A stretch of 64,000 nt of DNA from Acidobacteria bacterium UBA2990 (GCA_002347025.1 DEAE01000029.1:87466-151465); one strand, 5' to 3'; positions 25,655 to 34,755 are shown, counted from the stretch's first letter. Made by a program: numbers and translations. The notes: generated from the sequence alone by a model not told the origin.

Positions 25655-27124
25655 CTACGGCTCCTGGGATCCTGTACTTCTGGAGGCCAGTGCCTCGAGC
25701 GCAGCCTTCCGAAACAGATCGACAGTTGGTGACACACCGCACCACCACTCGAACTGCCGAAGAGCCTGAGCTACTAGCATCTCCAAACCACTAATTACTT
25801 CACACCCCGCATCGACAGCCTCACGGATGAAGCGGGTTCGTCCTGGGTTATAAACCAAATCGTAGACCGTCTTACCCCCTACAAGAGAACCTGCATCTAC
25901 TGGACTCTCCTCGACGTTGGGATACGTGCCCACAGGTGTCGTGTTCACAAGTAGGTCCCAGGAAGCTGGCTCTGGAGGAAGGCGGCCTATCCTCCCTCCG
26001 ACCAACTCAGCCACAGTTTTGGCCCGACTCTCCTGACGCGAACAGATTGTTACCTCTGCACCCCCTCTGGCCAGGCCGAATGCAACCGCACGGGCAGAGC
26101 CCCCAGCTCCAAGCACACTTGCTCTTAACCCTCGAACCCCACCGCGGACCTCTAGGGGTGCTAGAAAGCCAGGGACGTCCGTATTGATTCCATTCCAGCG
26201 ATCCCCAACTACTTTCAAAGTATTCACTGCACCAACCCCTTCACCCACTACGTCTATATCGCCCAAATACGGAAGGATGGCTTGCTTGAATGGAGCCGTT
26301 ACACTCAAGCCTACAACTCCAAGCTCCTGGACAAGCTCCATGAGATCTGCCACCCCAGCCGCCTCGAATGGCAGATAGACGGCATCCCGTCCAAAGAACT
26401 CGAACCCTCTGTTGTGCATCGCTGGGGACAATGAATGGGCGATTGGCGCCCCGGCAACACCGTAGACCTTGGTGGAATTCGTGACCTCTCTGCAGCGAAA
26501 TTCTTCGACCATGGCCTTTAAAGGCAGTTGTCCGGGTGCGACACCCTCTCCTGCATATGTCCAGCACGATCCAAAATGTAGTGGCAATAGACGAGTCGGA
26601 CTACCGATTTGTCCCATCCCAACAAGCACCACCTGATCGGGACCAGTCGCTCTGCCCAGACGCAACAACCGAACCACATCACTTCCCGAATTGCAGGCAA
26701 CTGCGACCTTTACTACCTGTGTCCCGCAATGCCGCATTGCGCTGTAGCGTTCTTCTAAATCGACCGGGGTCTCCTTGAAATCGTGCATAGACAGCACGAT
26801 GTTTCGACCTTGACGTTCAGTAATCAGCTGATTGAACTCGCCCTTCCACTCCAAGTCCACCCACTCTGCCCCTAACTGGAGGGCCTTACGCAATATCGCA
26901 TGGCGTTCTTCCTCTGAACCTTCGAATTTTCCACCCTCCCAGGTAGGCCGACATGTGACAATAACCGGGTATTTACGATCCGACAGCGCCCCATCGACAT
27001 CCAAGTCACGCACTGTGTCCAACCGGAGCTCGACCAAATCAGCGCCATGGTTAGAGTCCCGGTTGGTACGGAGTTCAGACATACTACTCTCTGCCACCGT
27101 AAGACAAATTTTCACTGTCCCCAT
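25655..27124 (-). CDS. aroDE: Fused type I 3-dehydroquinate dehydratase / shikimate dehydrogenase
   Basis: This 489-residue bifunctional enzyme covers two consecutive shikimate-pathway steps. Residues ~1-215 are a class I dehydratase: VELRLDT, VTCRPTWEGG, SMHDFKETP with H114, and the Schiff-base K139 in VVKVAVA. Residues ~220-489 are the NADP-linked dehydrogenase: YGVAGAPIAHSLSPAMHN (221-238), catalytic K280 in VTAPFKQA, D316 in NGINTDVPGF, and a VLGAGGSARAV nucleotide loop. Dehydratase-dehydrogenase fusions are well known in plants and some bacteria. It is the first gene of the aromatic operon, 40 bases after a hairpin-plus-U element. Confidence 0.95.
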   Translation of the reverse strand: MGTVKICLTVAESSMSELRTNRDSNHGADLVELRLDTVRDLDVDGALSDRKYPVIVTCRPTWEGGKFEGSEEERHAILRKALQLGAEWVDLEWKGEFNQLITERQGRNIVLSMHDFKETPVDLEERYSAMRHCGTQVVKVAVACNSGSDVVRLLRLGRATGPDQVVLVGMGQIGSPTRLLPLHFGSCWTYAGEGVAPGQLPLKAMVEEFRCREVTNSTKVYGVAGAPIAHSLSPAMHNRGFEFFGRDAVYLPFEAAGVADLMELVQELGVVGLSVTAPFKQAILPYLGDIDVVGEGVGAVNTLKVVGDRWNGINTDVPGFLAPLEVRGGVRGLRASVLGAGGSARAVAFGLARGGAEVTICSRQESRAKTVAELVGGRIGRLPPEPASWDLLVNTTPVGTYPNVEESPVDAGSLVGGKTVYDLVYNPGRTRFIREAVDAGCEVISGLEMLVAQALRQFEWWCGVSPTVDLFRKAALEALASRSTGSQEP

Positions 27125-27166
27125 TTCCGTAATCTACCCCACGTCCGATCTATCGAGTTCAACGAC

Positions 27167-27193
27167 AAAAAAAGCCCCCCCAACCGGCTGGCT
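27167..27193 (-). terminator. Candidate attenuator terminator before aroDE
   Basis: On the minus strand AGCCAGCC (27193-27186), a GGTT turn and GGGGGGGCT (27181-27173) form a G+C-rich imperfect stem followed by seven U. It ends about 42 bases before the aroDE ATG, so it would stop transcription inside the operon leader. Upstream, AGAGGC near 27245 can pair with GCCTCT near 27200, which could order alternative folds. Confidence 0.5.
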
Positions 27194-27225
27194 GAAGAGG
27201 CTGTCGATTCACCACTGTAGTAAAT

Positions 27226-27309
27226 TTAGCTGGGCAGACTTGCCTCTCTGAAGACCTTGGGCTTAAACATCCGCCAACTACAATCAAGAATTTGTAGACC
27301 CTGGTACAT
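27226..27309 (-). CDS. Possible aromatic-rich leader peptide of the aro/trp operon
   Basis: A 27-codon ORF starts with ATG at 27309, shortly downstream of the predicted transcript start and ahead of the terminator hairpin. It begins MYQGLQILDCSWRMF and contains Tyr, Trp and two Phe. The residues are spread out rather than clustered as in the E. coli trp leader. An AAGAG lies about 10 bases before the ATG. This is a guess from position and composition. Confidence 0.25.
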   Translation of the reverse strand: MYQGLQILDCSWRMFKPKVFREASLPS

Positions 27310-27364
27310 TGAATTATTGCTCTTGGAACACCTTGGCTGCCAGCTCGAAATCGCTGGCTTGGAG

Positions 27365-27392
27365 CTTATCAAGCCGGTCGACAGAGTGTCAA
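27365..27392 (-). promoter_or_regulatory. Candidate promoter of the aroDE-trp-tyrA operon
   Basis: On the minus strand a perfect -35 TTGACA (27392-27387) is followed after 16 bases by GATAAG (27370-27365), a 4/6 match to the -10. The start site would be near 27358, leaving a leader of about 235 bases. Confidence 0.45.
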
Positions 27393-27431
27393 TTTCCCAA
27401 TGGGTCACTCGGCCGTAATTCTTGTGCCTCC

Positions 27432-27460
27432 TTGACCAAAGGCATCTCCTCCGCTATAAC
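27432..27460 (+). promoter_or_regulatory. Promoter of the S55 peptidase gene
   Basis: TTGACC (27432-27437), a 17-base spacer and TATAAC (27455-27460) give 5/6 matches at both hexamers. The ATG at 27499 would follow a leader of about 32 bases. Confidence 0.6.
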
Positions 27461-27498
27461 TCAGTTCTGTTCTCCACATATCTCACGTTAGTTGTCTC

Positions 27499-29340
27499 AT
27501 GATGCCACGCGGGTCCCTTCCTCTTGCTTTCTTCCTGGCGAGCGGCACTTTGATGTCATTGCCAGCTCAGACACTCATGATGCCTCTTGAAATGGTTGCC
27601 CCGGGAATGGTCGGGACCGGAGTTACAGTGTTTAGTGGGAGCGAGCGGACCGAATTCACAGCCGAAATTTTGGGTGTTCTTGAGAACTCGATAGGACCTA
27701 GACGTAATTTGATCCTTGCAAGGCTTACGGGAGGCCCTCTTACTGACACTGGAGTGATCCAGGGTATGAGTGGAAGCCCCGTATATGTGGAAGATAGGTT
27801 GATAGGCGCCGTCTCGTATTCGATGGGTTCATTTTCCAAAGACACTCTGGCTGGCATAACACCCATAGCCGAGATGCTAGACGCCGACACGCCCGCGCCA
27901 GCAACAGCATTCGAACCATTGAGTCCTGCCCTTTCTCTTCCGTTCTCAACCGATACCCTCACCAGCCTCACCTCCAATCAATTTCCCAAAATTTCTAGCT
28001 TCCGCCCCAGCCGGGGAACCCTCGCAGCACTCGACCTCCCGTTCACTTCAATTGCGGGTTACCTCGAGCCCATTGCAACACCCATCGTTACGACCGGATT
28101 TAGTCCAGAGGCCTTGAACCAACTTTCACCTGCCTTCGAGCAGGCTTCACTAGCAACCGTTCCAACTGGCGCAATCAGCAATCAGTCGTCCTTGGAGTCC
28201 GTGGTTCCTTTAGAACCTGGTGACCCACTAGGAGTCGGTCTTATCCAAGGGGATCTACTCATGGCAGGAACCGGAACCGTCACCCACATCGACGGTGACC
28301 GGGTTTACGCATTTGGCCATCAGTTCTACAACCTCGGACCCTCTCAATTTCCGATGACCAGAGCTTACGTACACACGGTCTTGCCGAGCCAGCTTGTCTC
28401 ATCCAGAATCACAAGCATCGGAGCGACCCTTGGCACAGTTCATCAGGACCGTTCCACCGGTGTCATTGGTCGGTTCGGACCTGGCCCTTCGTTGGTTCCA
28501 GTCAAAGTTCAACTCCTGTCCCCAGGACAAGACCGAGTTGAGACCTTTGATTTTGCAATCATTCGTGACGACCTGTTCACTCCTTTTCTGACCTATACCG
28601 CAATACTAAACACGATAATCAGCCATTCGCGTCAGGTCGGTGCAGCAAGCTATTCAATCAAAGGCGAAATTGAACTTGCCAGCCATCCTTCAGTCCACTT
28701 TCAGGAGAGTGTAGCAGGGGCCTCTGCAGCTCCTCTCGCAGCACTGTATGCCTCCGGTCCACTCTCTGCATTGTTGAACAATGAATTTGAGCCGTTAACC
28801 ATCGCAAAATTGGACGTCTCGATAACGGCACACGACCAAATCCGCACCGTAACCCTCAATCGGGTCTGGTTGGATAATCCAAGGCCGCGCCCCGGTCAGA
28901 CAGTAGCCTTGCATCTGGCCTTCCGAAACTATCGTGGAGACGAGATTCTTCGCACCGTGATGATGGATATACCCCAGACTACAAGCGACCAACTCGAATT
29001 AGTTGTAGCAGACGGCATGACACTGGCCCAAGAGGAACGACTACAGACAAGGCAGTCAAGCCGGCCTGCTAATAGTCAGCAGCTCATCGCTGCCCTCAAC
29101 GATGCACGTCGCAATAGCCACGTCTACATCCAGGTTTCAAGGATCGATACAGGTGCCGTCGTAAACGGTCAACGCTTACCGTCTCTTCCCCCATCAATGC
29201 TGGGAGTGCTCGGCAACGCTCAACGCGCTGGTACCTTTTCACCATTAGACAAGGTCAAATTGCGGGAATGGAGCTTGTCTCTCGACGATTTCGTGGTCTC
29301 TGGCTCTCGTCGCTTAAACATTGAGTTGGACACCTGGTAA
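27499..29340 (+). CDS. SpoIVB-like S55 peptidase domain protein
   Basis: This 613-residue exported protein has a signal peptide (LPLAFFLASGTLMSLPAQ). The S55 (SpoIVB) serine peptidase core follows: MVAPGMVGTGVTVFSG, then IGPRRNLILARLTGG, and the Ser-nucleophile motif GVIQGMSGSPVYV (residues 86-97). Further on, GDRVYAFGHQFYNLG carries the conserved GH of the family, with a long beta-rich C-terminal region. In Bacillus, SpoIVB cleaves SpoIVFA during sporulation, but homologues are widespread in non-spore-formers with unknown substrates. The next gene starts after 38 bases, so they probably form an operon. Confidence 0.85.
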   Translation: MMPRGSLPLAFFLASGTLMSLPAQTLMMPLEMVAPGMVGTGVTVFSGSERTEFTAEILGVLENSIGPRRNLILARLTGGPLTDTGVIQGMSGSPVYVEDRLIGAVSYSMGSFSKDTLAGITPIAEMLDADTPAPATAFEPLSPALSLPFSTDTLTSLTSNQFPKISSFRPSRGTLAALDLPFTSIAGYLEPIATPIVTTGFSPEALNQLSPAFEQASLATVPTGAISNQSSLESVVPLEPGDPLGVGLIQGDLLMAGTGTVTHIDGDRVYAFGHQFYNLGPSQFPMTRAYVHTVLPSQLVSSRITSIGATLGTVHQDRSTGVIGRFGPGPSLVPVKVQLLSPGQDRVETFDFAIIRDDLFTPFLTYTAILNTIISHSRQVGAASYSIKGEIELASHPSVHFQESVAGASAAPLAALYASGPLSALLNNEFEPLTIAKLDVSITAHDQIRTVTLNRVWLDNPRPRPGQTVALHLAFRNYRGDEILRTVMMDIPQTTSDQLELVVADGMTLAQEERLQTRQSSRPANSQQLIAALNDARRNSHVYIQVSRIDTGAVVNGQRLPSLPPSMLGVLGNAQRAGTFSPLDKVKLREWSLSLDDFVVSGSRRLNIELDTW

Positions 29341-29378
29341 TTTTGGTATTCCCTAGTATTTGTCTAAGCGAGGCGATT

Positions 29379-31604
29379 GTGGGTCCCCAAATCAAACCGG
29401 AGCTTACCCCACCGAACCCATCGGCTGCCCCCAAGAGATTGTCAAGGACACTGACCATACTGCTCAGCTGTCTAACCTTGATAGGTGCAGCTCCCACATT
29501 CTGGACCGTCTCGACTCCCCGAGAATTCTTAGAGGGAGACCTCGACTCCCTAGCCATCGATAGCAATGGTCACCTTACCTTGAGTCCAGTGATGGAGACG
29601 GTCGTCGATACCTCAGCTCCCATTCTTTGGACCCTCACAACGGACGCAGACGGAAGCCACTGGATGGGCAGTGGAAATCAAGGCCGGCTCTACCGTGTAA
29701 ACGTGAATAATGAGGAGAGTGTTGAATTTGTCGCAGACGAACTCGACATCCACGCGGTACTAGCAGCTCCTGGAGGTGGCATTCTGTTCGCCACTTCACC
29801 GGAGGGCCGGGTTTATCAATTGATTGGGAACAACTCACCAGTGATTCTGTTTGATCCAGTAGAGACCTATATTTGGGACCTAGCCCTCGCACCCGATGGA
29901 ACCCTTTATATTGCGACCGGTAATGTCGCCCGTATTTACCGGATTCAACCTGGAGGACAACCCGAACTCTTTTTTGAAAGTGATGCCAGTCACATTCTCT
30001 CTCTCTCCATCTCGGAAAATGGGGCTATCTTTGCGGGCACTGAATCCCCAGGACAAGTGTTACGAATAGATCCCACCGGCAGACCTTTTGTGATGCTTGA
30101 CACTCCCTACCAGGAGGTCCGTTCTCTGCGAGCCCAGTCGGAGGGAGCCCTCTTGGTCATTGCTGTTGGCGGACAGACACCTCAAGCTTCGAACCCACCC
30201 CAGACTCCTGCCTCCAGTGGTCCATTGCCCGTACCCTCTGTCACGGTCACAACCAGTGTTACGGCTACCCTCGGTGGGAGCAGAACACCACTGCCCCCTC
30301 AATCAGCAACATCACAGCCAGCACCTCAAGCACAAGCTGGCGCAGTGTACAGAATTGCAGCAGATGGATTTTGGGATGTACTTTGGGAATCGACTACCGA
30401 CACTCCCCTAGATGCAATCTACCGCCAGGATGGGATTCTCTTAGTAGGAACGGGACCGCATGGAAAAATCTACCAGGTCTCTAATAACCCCAAGCGGACC
30501 TTGCTTCTAGGACGAACTCCTGCCAATCAAGTCACCCGTTTTATCAGGCACCTGGATGATTCACTGAGATACACAACGGCCAATCCTGGACGACTTATGG
30601 AGCTTCGGAACACATGGGCTCCAAGTGGAACATATACTTCTTCAGTTCGCGATGCGACGACGGTTGCCAAGTGGGGGACCCTTACTTGGGAGGCTTCGCT
30701 ATTTGAGGGCAACAACGTCGAAATTCGCACCCGCTCCGGCAATACAGCCATTCCAAACTCAACCTGGAGCGCTTGGTCGGCCCCCTACGATGATCCTGGC
30801 GGTAGTCAGATAGCAAGTCCCAACGCTCGTTATCTGCAATGGCGAGCCTTCCTGTCTGCAGGAACCAGCGATGGACTACCGAGCCTGACTTCAGTAAAAA
30901 CAGCATATCTTCCCCGGAACCTCAGACCCCGAGTAACTGAACTAACAATCCACCCACCCGGAATCGCATTCCAGCGAGCTCTGAGCACCGGCGACCCACC
31001 TCTGGCTGGACTGAATGAACTTGACTTGGATCGAGCGGTAGCACGGAGCACAACCTTAGGTCGACAGACTTTCAGAAAAGGCATTCAAACCTTCGTCTGG
31101 ACGGCCAGCGACGAAAATGGTGACCCACTCCAGTACACCGTCTCCGTCCAACGCGAAGGCGACAGTGCCTGGCGTGAACTCGCCTCAGCTTTGACGGAAA
31201 CGGTATTCGCATGGGATACCTCACGTACACCTGATGGAAGTTATCGAATGAAAGTCAGCGCAAGCGACAGCCTCAGTAATGCTCCAGGCTCAGCATTAGA
31301 AGGAGACCGACGCAGTCCTATTTTTGAAATCGACAACACCCCTCCAACCATTACAATCAGCACACCTCGGCAGACAAATTTTAATTTAGTTCTTCCATTT
31401 ACCGTTCGCGATACTCATTCGACAATCAAGGCGGTGGAAATCTCACGTGGCAATGCCGATTGGCAAGCCGTTTATCCAACGGACGGCATTCCCGATGGTC
31501 ATGTTGAATCGTTTCAAGTCCCTATTGTTGACTCCTACGACGGAGTAATACTTATTCGGGCAACAGACGACACCGGGAATGCCGTCACCGTCTCCACTCA
31601 ATAA
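29379..31604 (+). CDS. Exported beta-propeller protein with C-terminal Ig-like region
   Basis: About 741 residues. After a signal peptide (RTLTILLSCLTLIGAAPTFW) there is a propeller made of short blades with recurring IWDLALAPDGTLYIATG / ILSLSISENGAIFAGT / GAVYRIAADG elements, as in SMP-30 or NHL-like propellers. A Pro/Ser/Gln-rich insert lies near residues 270-320. The C-terminal ~200 residues look like fibronectin- or Ig-type strands (QTFVWTASDENGDPLQY, IFEIDNTPPTITIS). No catalytic motif stands out. I prefer the GTG at 29379, with GAGG 5 bases upstream, over the TTG at 29343. Confidence 0.6.
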   Translation: MGPQIKPELTPPNPSAAPKRLSRTLTILLSCLTLIGAAPTFWTVSTPREFLEGDLDSLAIDSNGHLTLSPVMETVVDTSAPILWTLTTDADGSHWMGSGNQGRLYRVNVNNEESVEFVADELDIHAVLAAPGGGILFATSPEGRVYQLIGNNSPVILFDPVETYIWDLALAPDGTLYIATGNVARIYRIQPGGQPELFFESDASHILSLSISENGAIFAGTESPGQVLRIDPTGRPFVMLDTPYQEVRSLRAQSEGALLVIAVGGQTPQASNPPQTPASSGPLPVPSVTVTTSVTATLGGSRTPLPPQSATSQPAPQAQAGAVYRIAADGFWDVLWESTTDTPLDAIYRQDGILLVGTGPHGKIYQVSNNPKRTLLLGRTPANQVTRFIRHLDDSLRYTTANPGRLMELRNTWAPSGTYTSSVRDATTVAKWGTLTWEASLFEGNNVEIRTRSGNTAIPNSTWSAWSAPYDDPGGSQIASPNARYLQWRAFLSAGTSDGLPSLTSVKTAYLPRNLRPRVTELTIHPPGIAFQRALSTGDPPLAGLNELDLDRAVARSTTLGRQTFRKGIQTFVWTASDENGDPLQYTVSVQREGDSAWRELASALTETVFAWDTSRTPDGSYRMKVSASDSLSNAPGSALEGDRRSPIFEIDNTPPTITISTPRQTNFNLVLPFTVRDTHSTIKAVEISRGNADWQAVYPTDGIPDGHVESFQVPIVDSYDGVILIRATDDTGNAVTVSTQ

Positions 31605-31718
31605 GCTATCCTTTGTGACTCATGTTGACACTGTTTTTGAGGGTGATGCCTCTGGATTCATCCAGAAACCAACTTGGCTGGCACATTCTACTTTGCAGCG
31701 ACCGGCTCCACCCAACTC

Positions 31719-33020
31719 ATGCTCAATAACCTGATTGTTTTCACCGCCCTAGCTTCTGTGTTGTTGGCTGGATTTTCCGGCCAAATGCAGAATCTGACCA
31801 CTGCGGCGATCTCCTCAGCTCGAGGAGCAGTCGATCTCGCCATCGGCCTAGTTGGACTCATGGCGTTCTTTCTCGGTCTTATGCGTGTTGCTGAGGATGC
31901 TGGCTTACTCCGCCATCTGGCCGCTGTGGTTGGTCCCATCATGAGGCGGATTTTTCCAGAGGTGCCAGAAGACAGCCCTGCGATGAGTGCAATGATTCTG
32001 AACATTTCCAGCAACATGCTAGGCCTAGGCAATGCTGCAACGCCCTTCGGAATCAAGGCGATGGAAGAGTTAGACAAATTGAACAAGTCTCCTGGAATTG
32101 CCACAAATTCTATGGTCTTGTTTCTCGCAATCAACACCTCTGCTTTAGCCGTCCTTCCCTTAGGAGTAGTCGCCCTCAGGACGTCAGTTGGATCAGAGAA
32201 CGCAATGGGCATCCTACTTCCCACATGGTTCGCTAGCGGATGCGCAACCATTGTAGCTGTCGCGTCAGCCTTCTTGTTGAGCCGACTCGCCTTCTACCGT
32301 AGTACTAATCCGCCAACAATTACGCCTGACATTCCCCCAGATCAAGATCAGACAAACTATCTTCTCGACAATACACCCGAAGCGCTAACACCTAAACCGA
32401 TTCGAAGAACATGTAGCCTGTTCTTCTGGTTGACCCTATTTCTTGCGCTGGGGCTATTCCTTTGGAACAATCGCCAACTCTCCCCCATCGCTCTTCTGAG
32501 TGCAGTAGCCTCTGACTGGATGTTGCCAGTTCTAATCGCGGCCCTGATGCTTTATGGCTGGGTTCGTGGGATCCGTGTCTACGATTCTTTAGTAGATGGC
32601 GCCAAACAGGGCTTCGAGGTTGCTATACGCATTATTCCCTACCTAGTTGCGATCTTAGTCGTCGTAGGAATGTTTCGCGCTTCAGGAGGCATCGACCTTT
32701 TTACTAGCCTTTTGAGTCCGCTAACCAGCTTGATCGGTATGCCACCCGAAACTCTGCCGATGGCACTCCTGCGCCCTTTGACCGGCTCTGGTGCTTTCGG
32801 CGTTATGACTGAGGCGCTAACGGTGCATGGGGCCGACTCGACCATCGGTTATATGGTCAGTACTTTCCAAGGAAGTACCGAGACAACGTTCTATACACTT
32901 GCCGTCTATTACGGATCGATTGGCATTCGGGAAACAAGACACACCGTACCTGCCTGCCTACTGGCCGACACAGCAGGTATTCTGGGTGCCGTCTTTATTG
33001 TTAATTTATTTTTTGGTTGA
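31719..33020 (+). CDS. Fused SpmA-SpmB-like membrane protein (nucleoside recognition/GATE domains)
   Basis: About 433 residues, polytopic. The N-terminal half matches SpmA: GLVGLMAFFLGLMRVAEDAG, NISSNMLGLGNAATPFGIKAM, and SMVLFLAINTSALAVLP. After a charged linker (near residues 205-235) the C-terminal half matches SpmB: LVDGAKQGFEVAIRIIPYLV, LLRPLTGSGAFGVM and STFQGSTETTFYTLAVYYG. Both halves have the GATE/nucleoside-recognition fold, whose transport substrate is unknown. In B. subtilis spmA and spmB are separate spore-core dehydration genes next to dacB. The frame extends upstream to a TTG at 31674; I take the ATG at 31719. Confidence 0.85.
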   Translation: MLNNLIVFTALASVLLAGFSGQMQNLTTAAISSARGAVDLAIGLVGLMAFFLGLMRVAEDAGLLRHLAAVVGPIMRRIFPEVPEDSPAMSAMILNISSNMLGLGNAATPFGIKAMEELDKLNKSPGIATNSMVLFLAINTSALAVLPLGVVALRTSVGSENAMGILLPTWFASGCATIVAVASAFLLSRLAFYRSTNPPTITPDIPPDQDQTNYLLDNTPEALTPKPIRRTCSLFFWLTLFLALGLFLWNNRQLSPIALLSAVASDWMLPVLIAALMLYGWVRGIRVYDSLVDGAKQGFEVAIRIIPYLVAILVVVGMFRASGGIDLFTSLLSPLTSLIGMPPETLPMALLRPLTGSGAFGVMTEALTVHGADSTIGYMVSTFQGSTETTFYTLAVYYGSIGIRETRHTVPACLLADTAGILGAVFIVNLFFG

Positions 33021-33226
33021 AACAGGCCCGTGGAAAAGAGGCTCTAACATTTAAGGCCAAAGTAGAACTCTTCAAAATCTGCGAAGCCAGAACTCTTCAC
33101 TATAAAAACGGCCAACACTTAGGCTTGGTTGAGGACCTAAACCTCAGCCCCCTTCAATGCGTTTTCGAGACCCGGCCAGCAACCGTCCCTTAACCCTGCA
33201 CCTGTCGCAGTCTCCGTGCAAAAAGG

Positions 33227-34663
33227 CTAATGGGACATACCGAGTAAATGCCACCGCTCGAGTGAGGACGCGATTTCTCCACGCCCTATCGAAGAAGGTC
33301 CTGGCAGGTGATTTACAAAGTAGCAAAAAATAATCGGGGGCTCATTACCCATTTCAAGATAGCCAGCCAAACCCACGGTGTGCCGTAACGTGCCTGTTTT
33401 CGCGGCAATTTGAGGAACTGAAGGCCAAGCAGCCAAGGTGCCCTCACCTGTCACCGGAAGTGCAGACACCAGCTGATCTCCCCACGGTTGCTCTATGACG
33501 TGGGCCAGCAGGTCCACAATGGTCATTGGCGTCAATAAGTTCATCGCAGAAAGACCTGACCCATCCCGAATGACTAATCGGGGCTTTGAACCCTGACCCT
33601 CATCCGAGAGATTAGCCAAAAAAGTAGAGACCACAGCAGCTCCATCTCGGAATCGTCCCGTGCCAGCCACCTCCCGAGCTAATGTCAAGGCAAGCATGTC
33701 CGCGTACCAATTGTTGCTAGAGGTCAGAATCCTATCTAGCACAGTCTCTAAAGCAGGAGACCGCAGTTCAGCCACAAGCTCCTGAGCAACGGAGGACTCA
33801 ACGAAAGGCTCCCCCAGTCGAACTGAACCCTCTACAGTGACACCCAGAGCCTCAAGTGCACCACGCAGGGCCCTTGCCGCTCGCCGTTCCGGTTCCGAAT
33901 CGCTAACCGCAACCACAAAGGGCTCCTCGCTGATGGGATATTCACCGCGCAACACCAACATGTTGGTGCCCCACACAGGCATAAAATCTAGTGTACCTGC
34001 CCCATGGCGACCCCTACCCACTGTCGCTGTCTGATTAAGAATTTCCACCCCTGTTGGAGCCTCGACAAATGCAGGAGCTCCAATCCTGTCGCCAGGTGCG
34101 ACACGAACAGTAATGGTAGCCCCATCAATTGCCAAACCAGCAGTCGGAGTTCCGTAACGATAAGGCAGATCCCCATACGTACGTTCTATAGGGTGGGCTC
34201 GGCCCGGAAACACGGTTTTGTCTACGACCAAATCACCCGTGACCCTCACAAGTCCGGCAGCCTGGGCCCGCCTAGCCAATTGAGCCAGTGGCGACCGACT
34301 TCCTTGTCGAAAGTTGGCCCTATTCCATGTTGGATCGGCTCCAGGCCGAACCACTAAATCACCCTGGATCACCCCATCCCGGAGAGGCTGTGTTGCAATC
34401 AGACGAGTTCGCCATTCGTATTCTGAACCCAAGTGGTCTAGGGCTGCTGCCACAGTCGCAAGTTTAAGCACAGAAGCCGGCACAAAAAGAGTCTCTGCAT
34501 TATGCGCGTCAACGACCTCATAGTCGCCGTTATCACCCAACTGTACTGCCAGGTAGCCTCTTTGAGCTCCGTCCCTTACCGTGTGCGTCTGCGCAGCCAC
34601 CTCCGGCCGGGCGAGCCAACATACCAGCAAAAACGACACACTCGAGTTTCGCAACCAACCCAT
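33227..34663 (-). CDS. dacB: D-alanyl-D-alanine carboxypeptidase/endopeptidase (PBP4, S13)
   Basis: This periplasmic penicillin-binding protein trims or cleaves peptidoglycan stem peptides. The 478-residue protein has a signal peptide and the three active-site motifs: SVLK (64-67, in FVPASVLKLA), SNN (316-318, in TSSNNWYAD) and KTG (422-424, in AAKTGTLRHT). The long insertion between the first two motifs is typical of the S13 family. GAGGT lies 7 bases before the ATG. It faces the spmAB-like gene tail to tail. It follows the haem-motif gene by 92 bases on the same strand. Confidence 0.92.
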   Translation of the reverse strand: MGWLRNSSVSFLLVCWLARPEVAAQTHTVRDGAQRGYLAVQLGDNGDYEVVDAHNAETLFVPASVLKLATVAAALDHLGSEYEWRTRLIATQPLRDGVIQGDLVVRPGADPTWNRANFRQGSRSPLAQLARRAQAAGLVRVTGDLVVDKTVFPGRAHPIERTYGDLPYRYGTPTAGLAIDGATITVRVAPGDRIGAPAFVEAPTGVEILNQTATVGRGRHGAGTLDFMPVWGTNMLVLRGEYPISEEPFVVAVSDSEPERRAARALRGALEALGVTVEGSVRLGEPFVESSVAQELVAELRSPALETVLDRILTSSNNWYADMLALTLAREVAGTGRFRDGAAVVSTFLANLSDEGQGSKPRLVIRDGSGLSAMNLLTPMTIVDLLAHVIEQPWGDQLVSALPVTGEGTLAAWPSVPQIAAKTGTLRHTVGLAGYLEMGNEPPIIFCYFVNHLPGPSSIGRGEIASSLERWHLLGMSH

Positions 34664-34755
34664 CTACAGACCTCAGCTGGTAATCCGTCCATCCAACATA
34701 GGTAGCTAGCGCAGTAGCTACCTTGATACTCTTAGCATCAGGGAACTTAGAAATC

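Larger units (their letters stand above)
27125..27498. other. Intergenic leader/promoter region between aroDE and the S55 peptidase gene
   Basis: This gene-poor stretch of 374 bases holds two divergent promoter candidates. One is TTGACC-17-TATAAC on the plus strand. The other is TTGACA-16-GATAAG on the minus strand. Behind the minus promoter lies a leader of about 235 bases with a perfect GCCAGC/GCTGGC hairpin (27333-27352), a 27-codon ORF and a hairpin followed by seven U just before aroDE. Confidence 0.6.

Noticed and set aside
27314..27445. Minus-strand frame starting MPLVKEAQELRPSDPLGN, then an in-frame TGA, then HSVDRLDKLQASDFELAAK and a stop at TAA
   Set aside because: The composition looks protein-like and a selenocysteine or decayed gene crossed my mind. 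But no SECIS-like hairpin is visible after the TGA, the frame overlaps both promoter candidates, and no family is recognisable. An aligned orthologue with Cys or Sec at the TGA would revive it.
27125..27498. T-box or known riboswitch in the aro/trp leader
   Set aside because: The T-box core AGGGTGGNACCGCG and the conserved cores of the TPP, glycine, cobalamin and SAM classes are absent.
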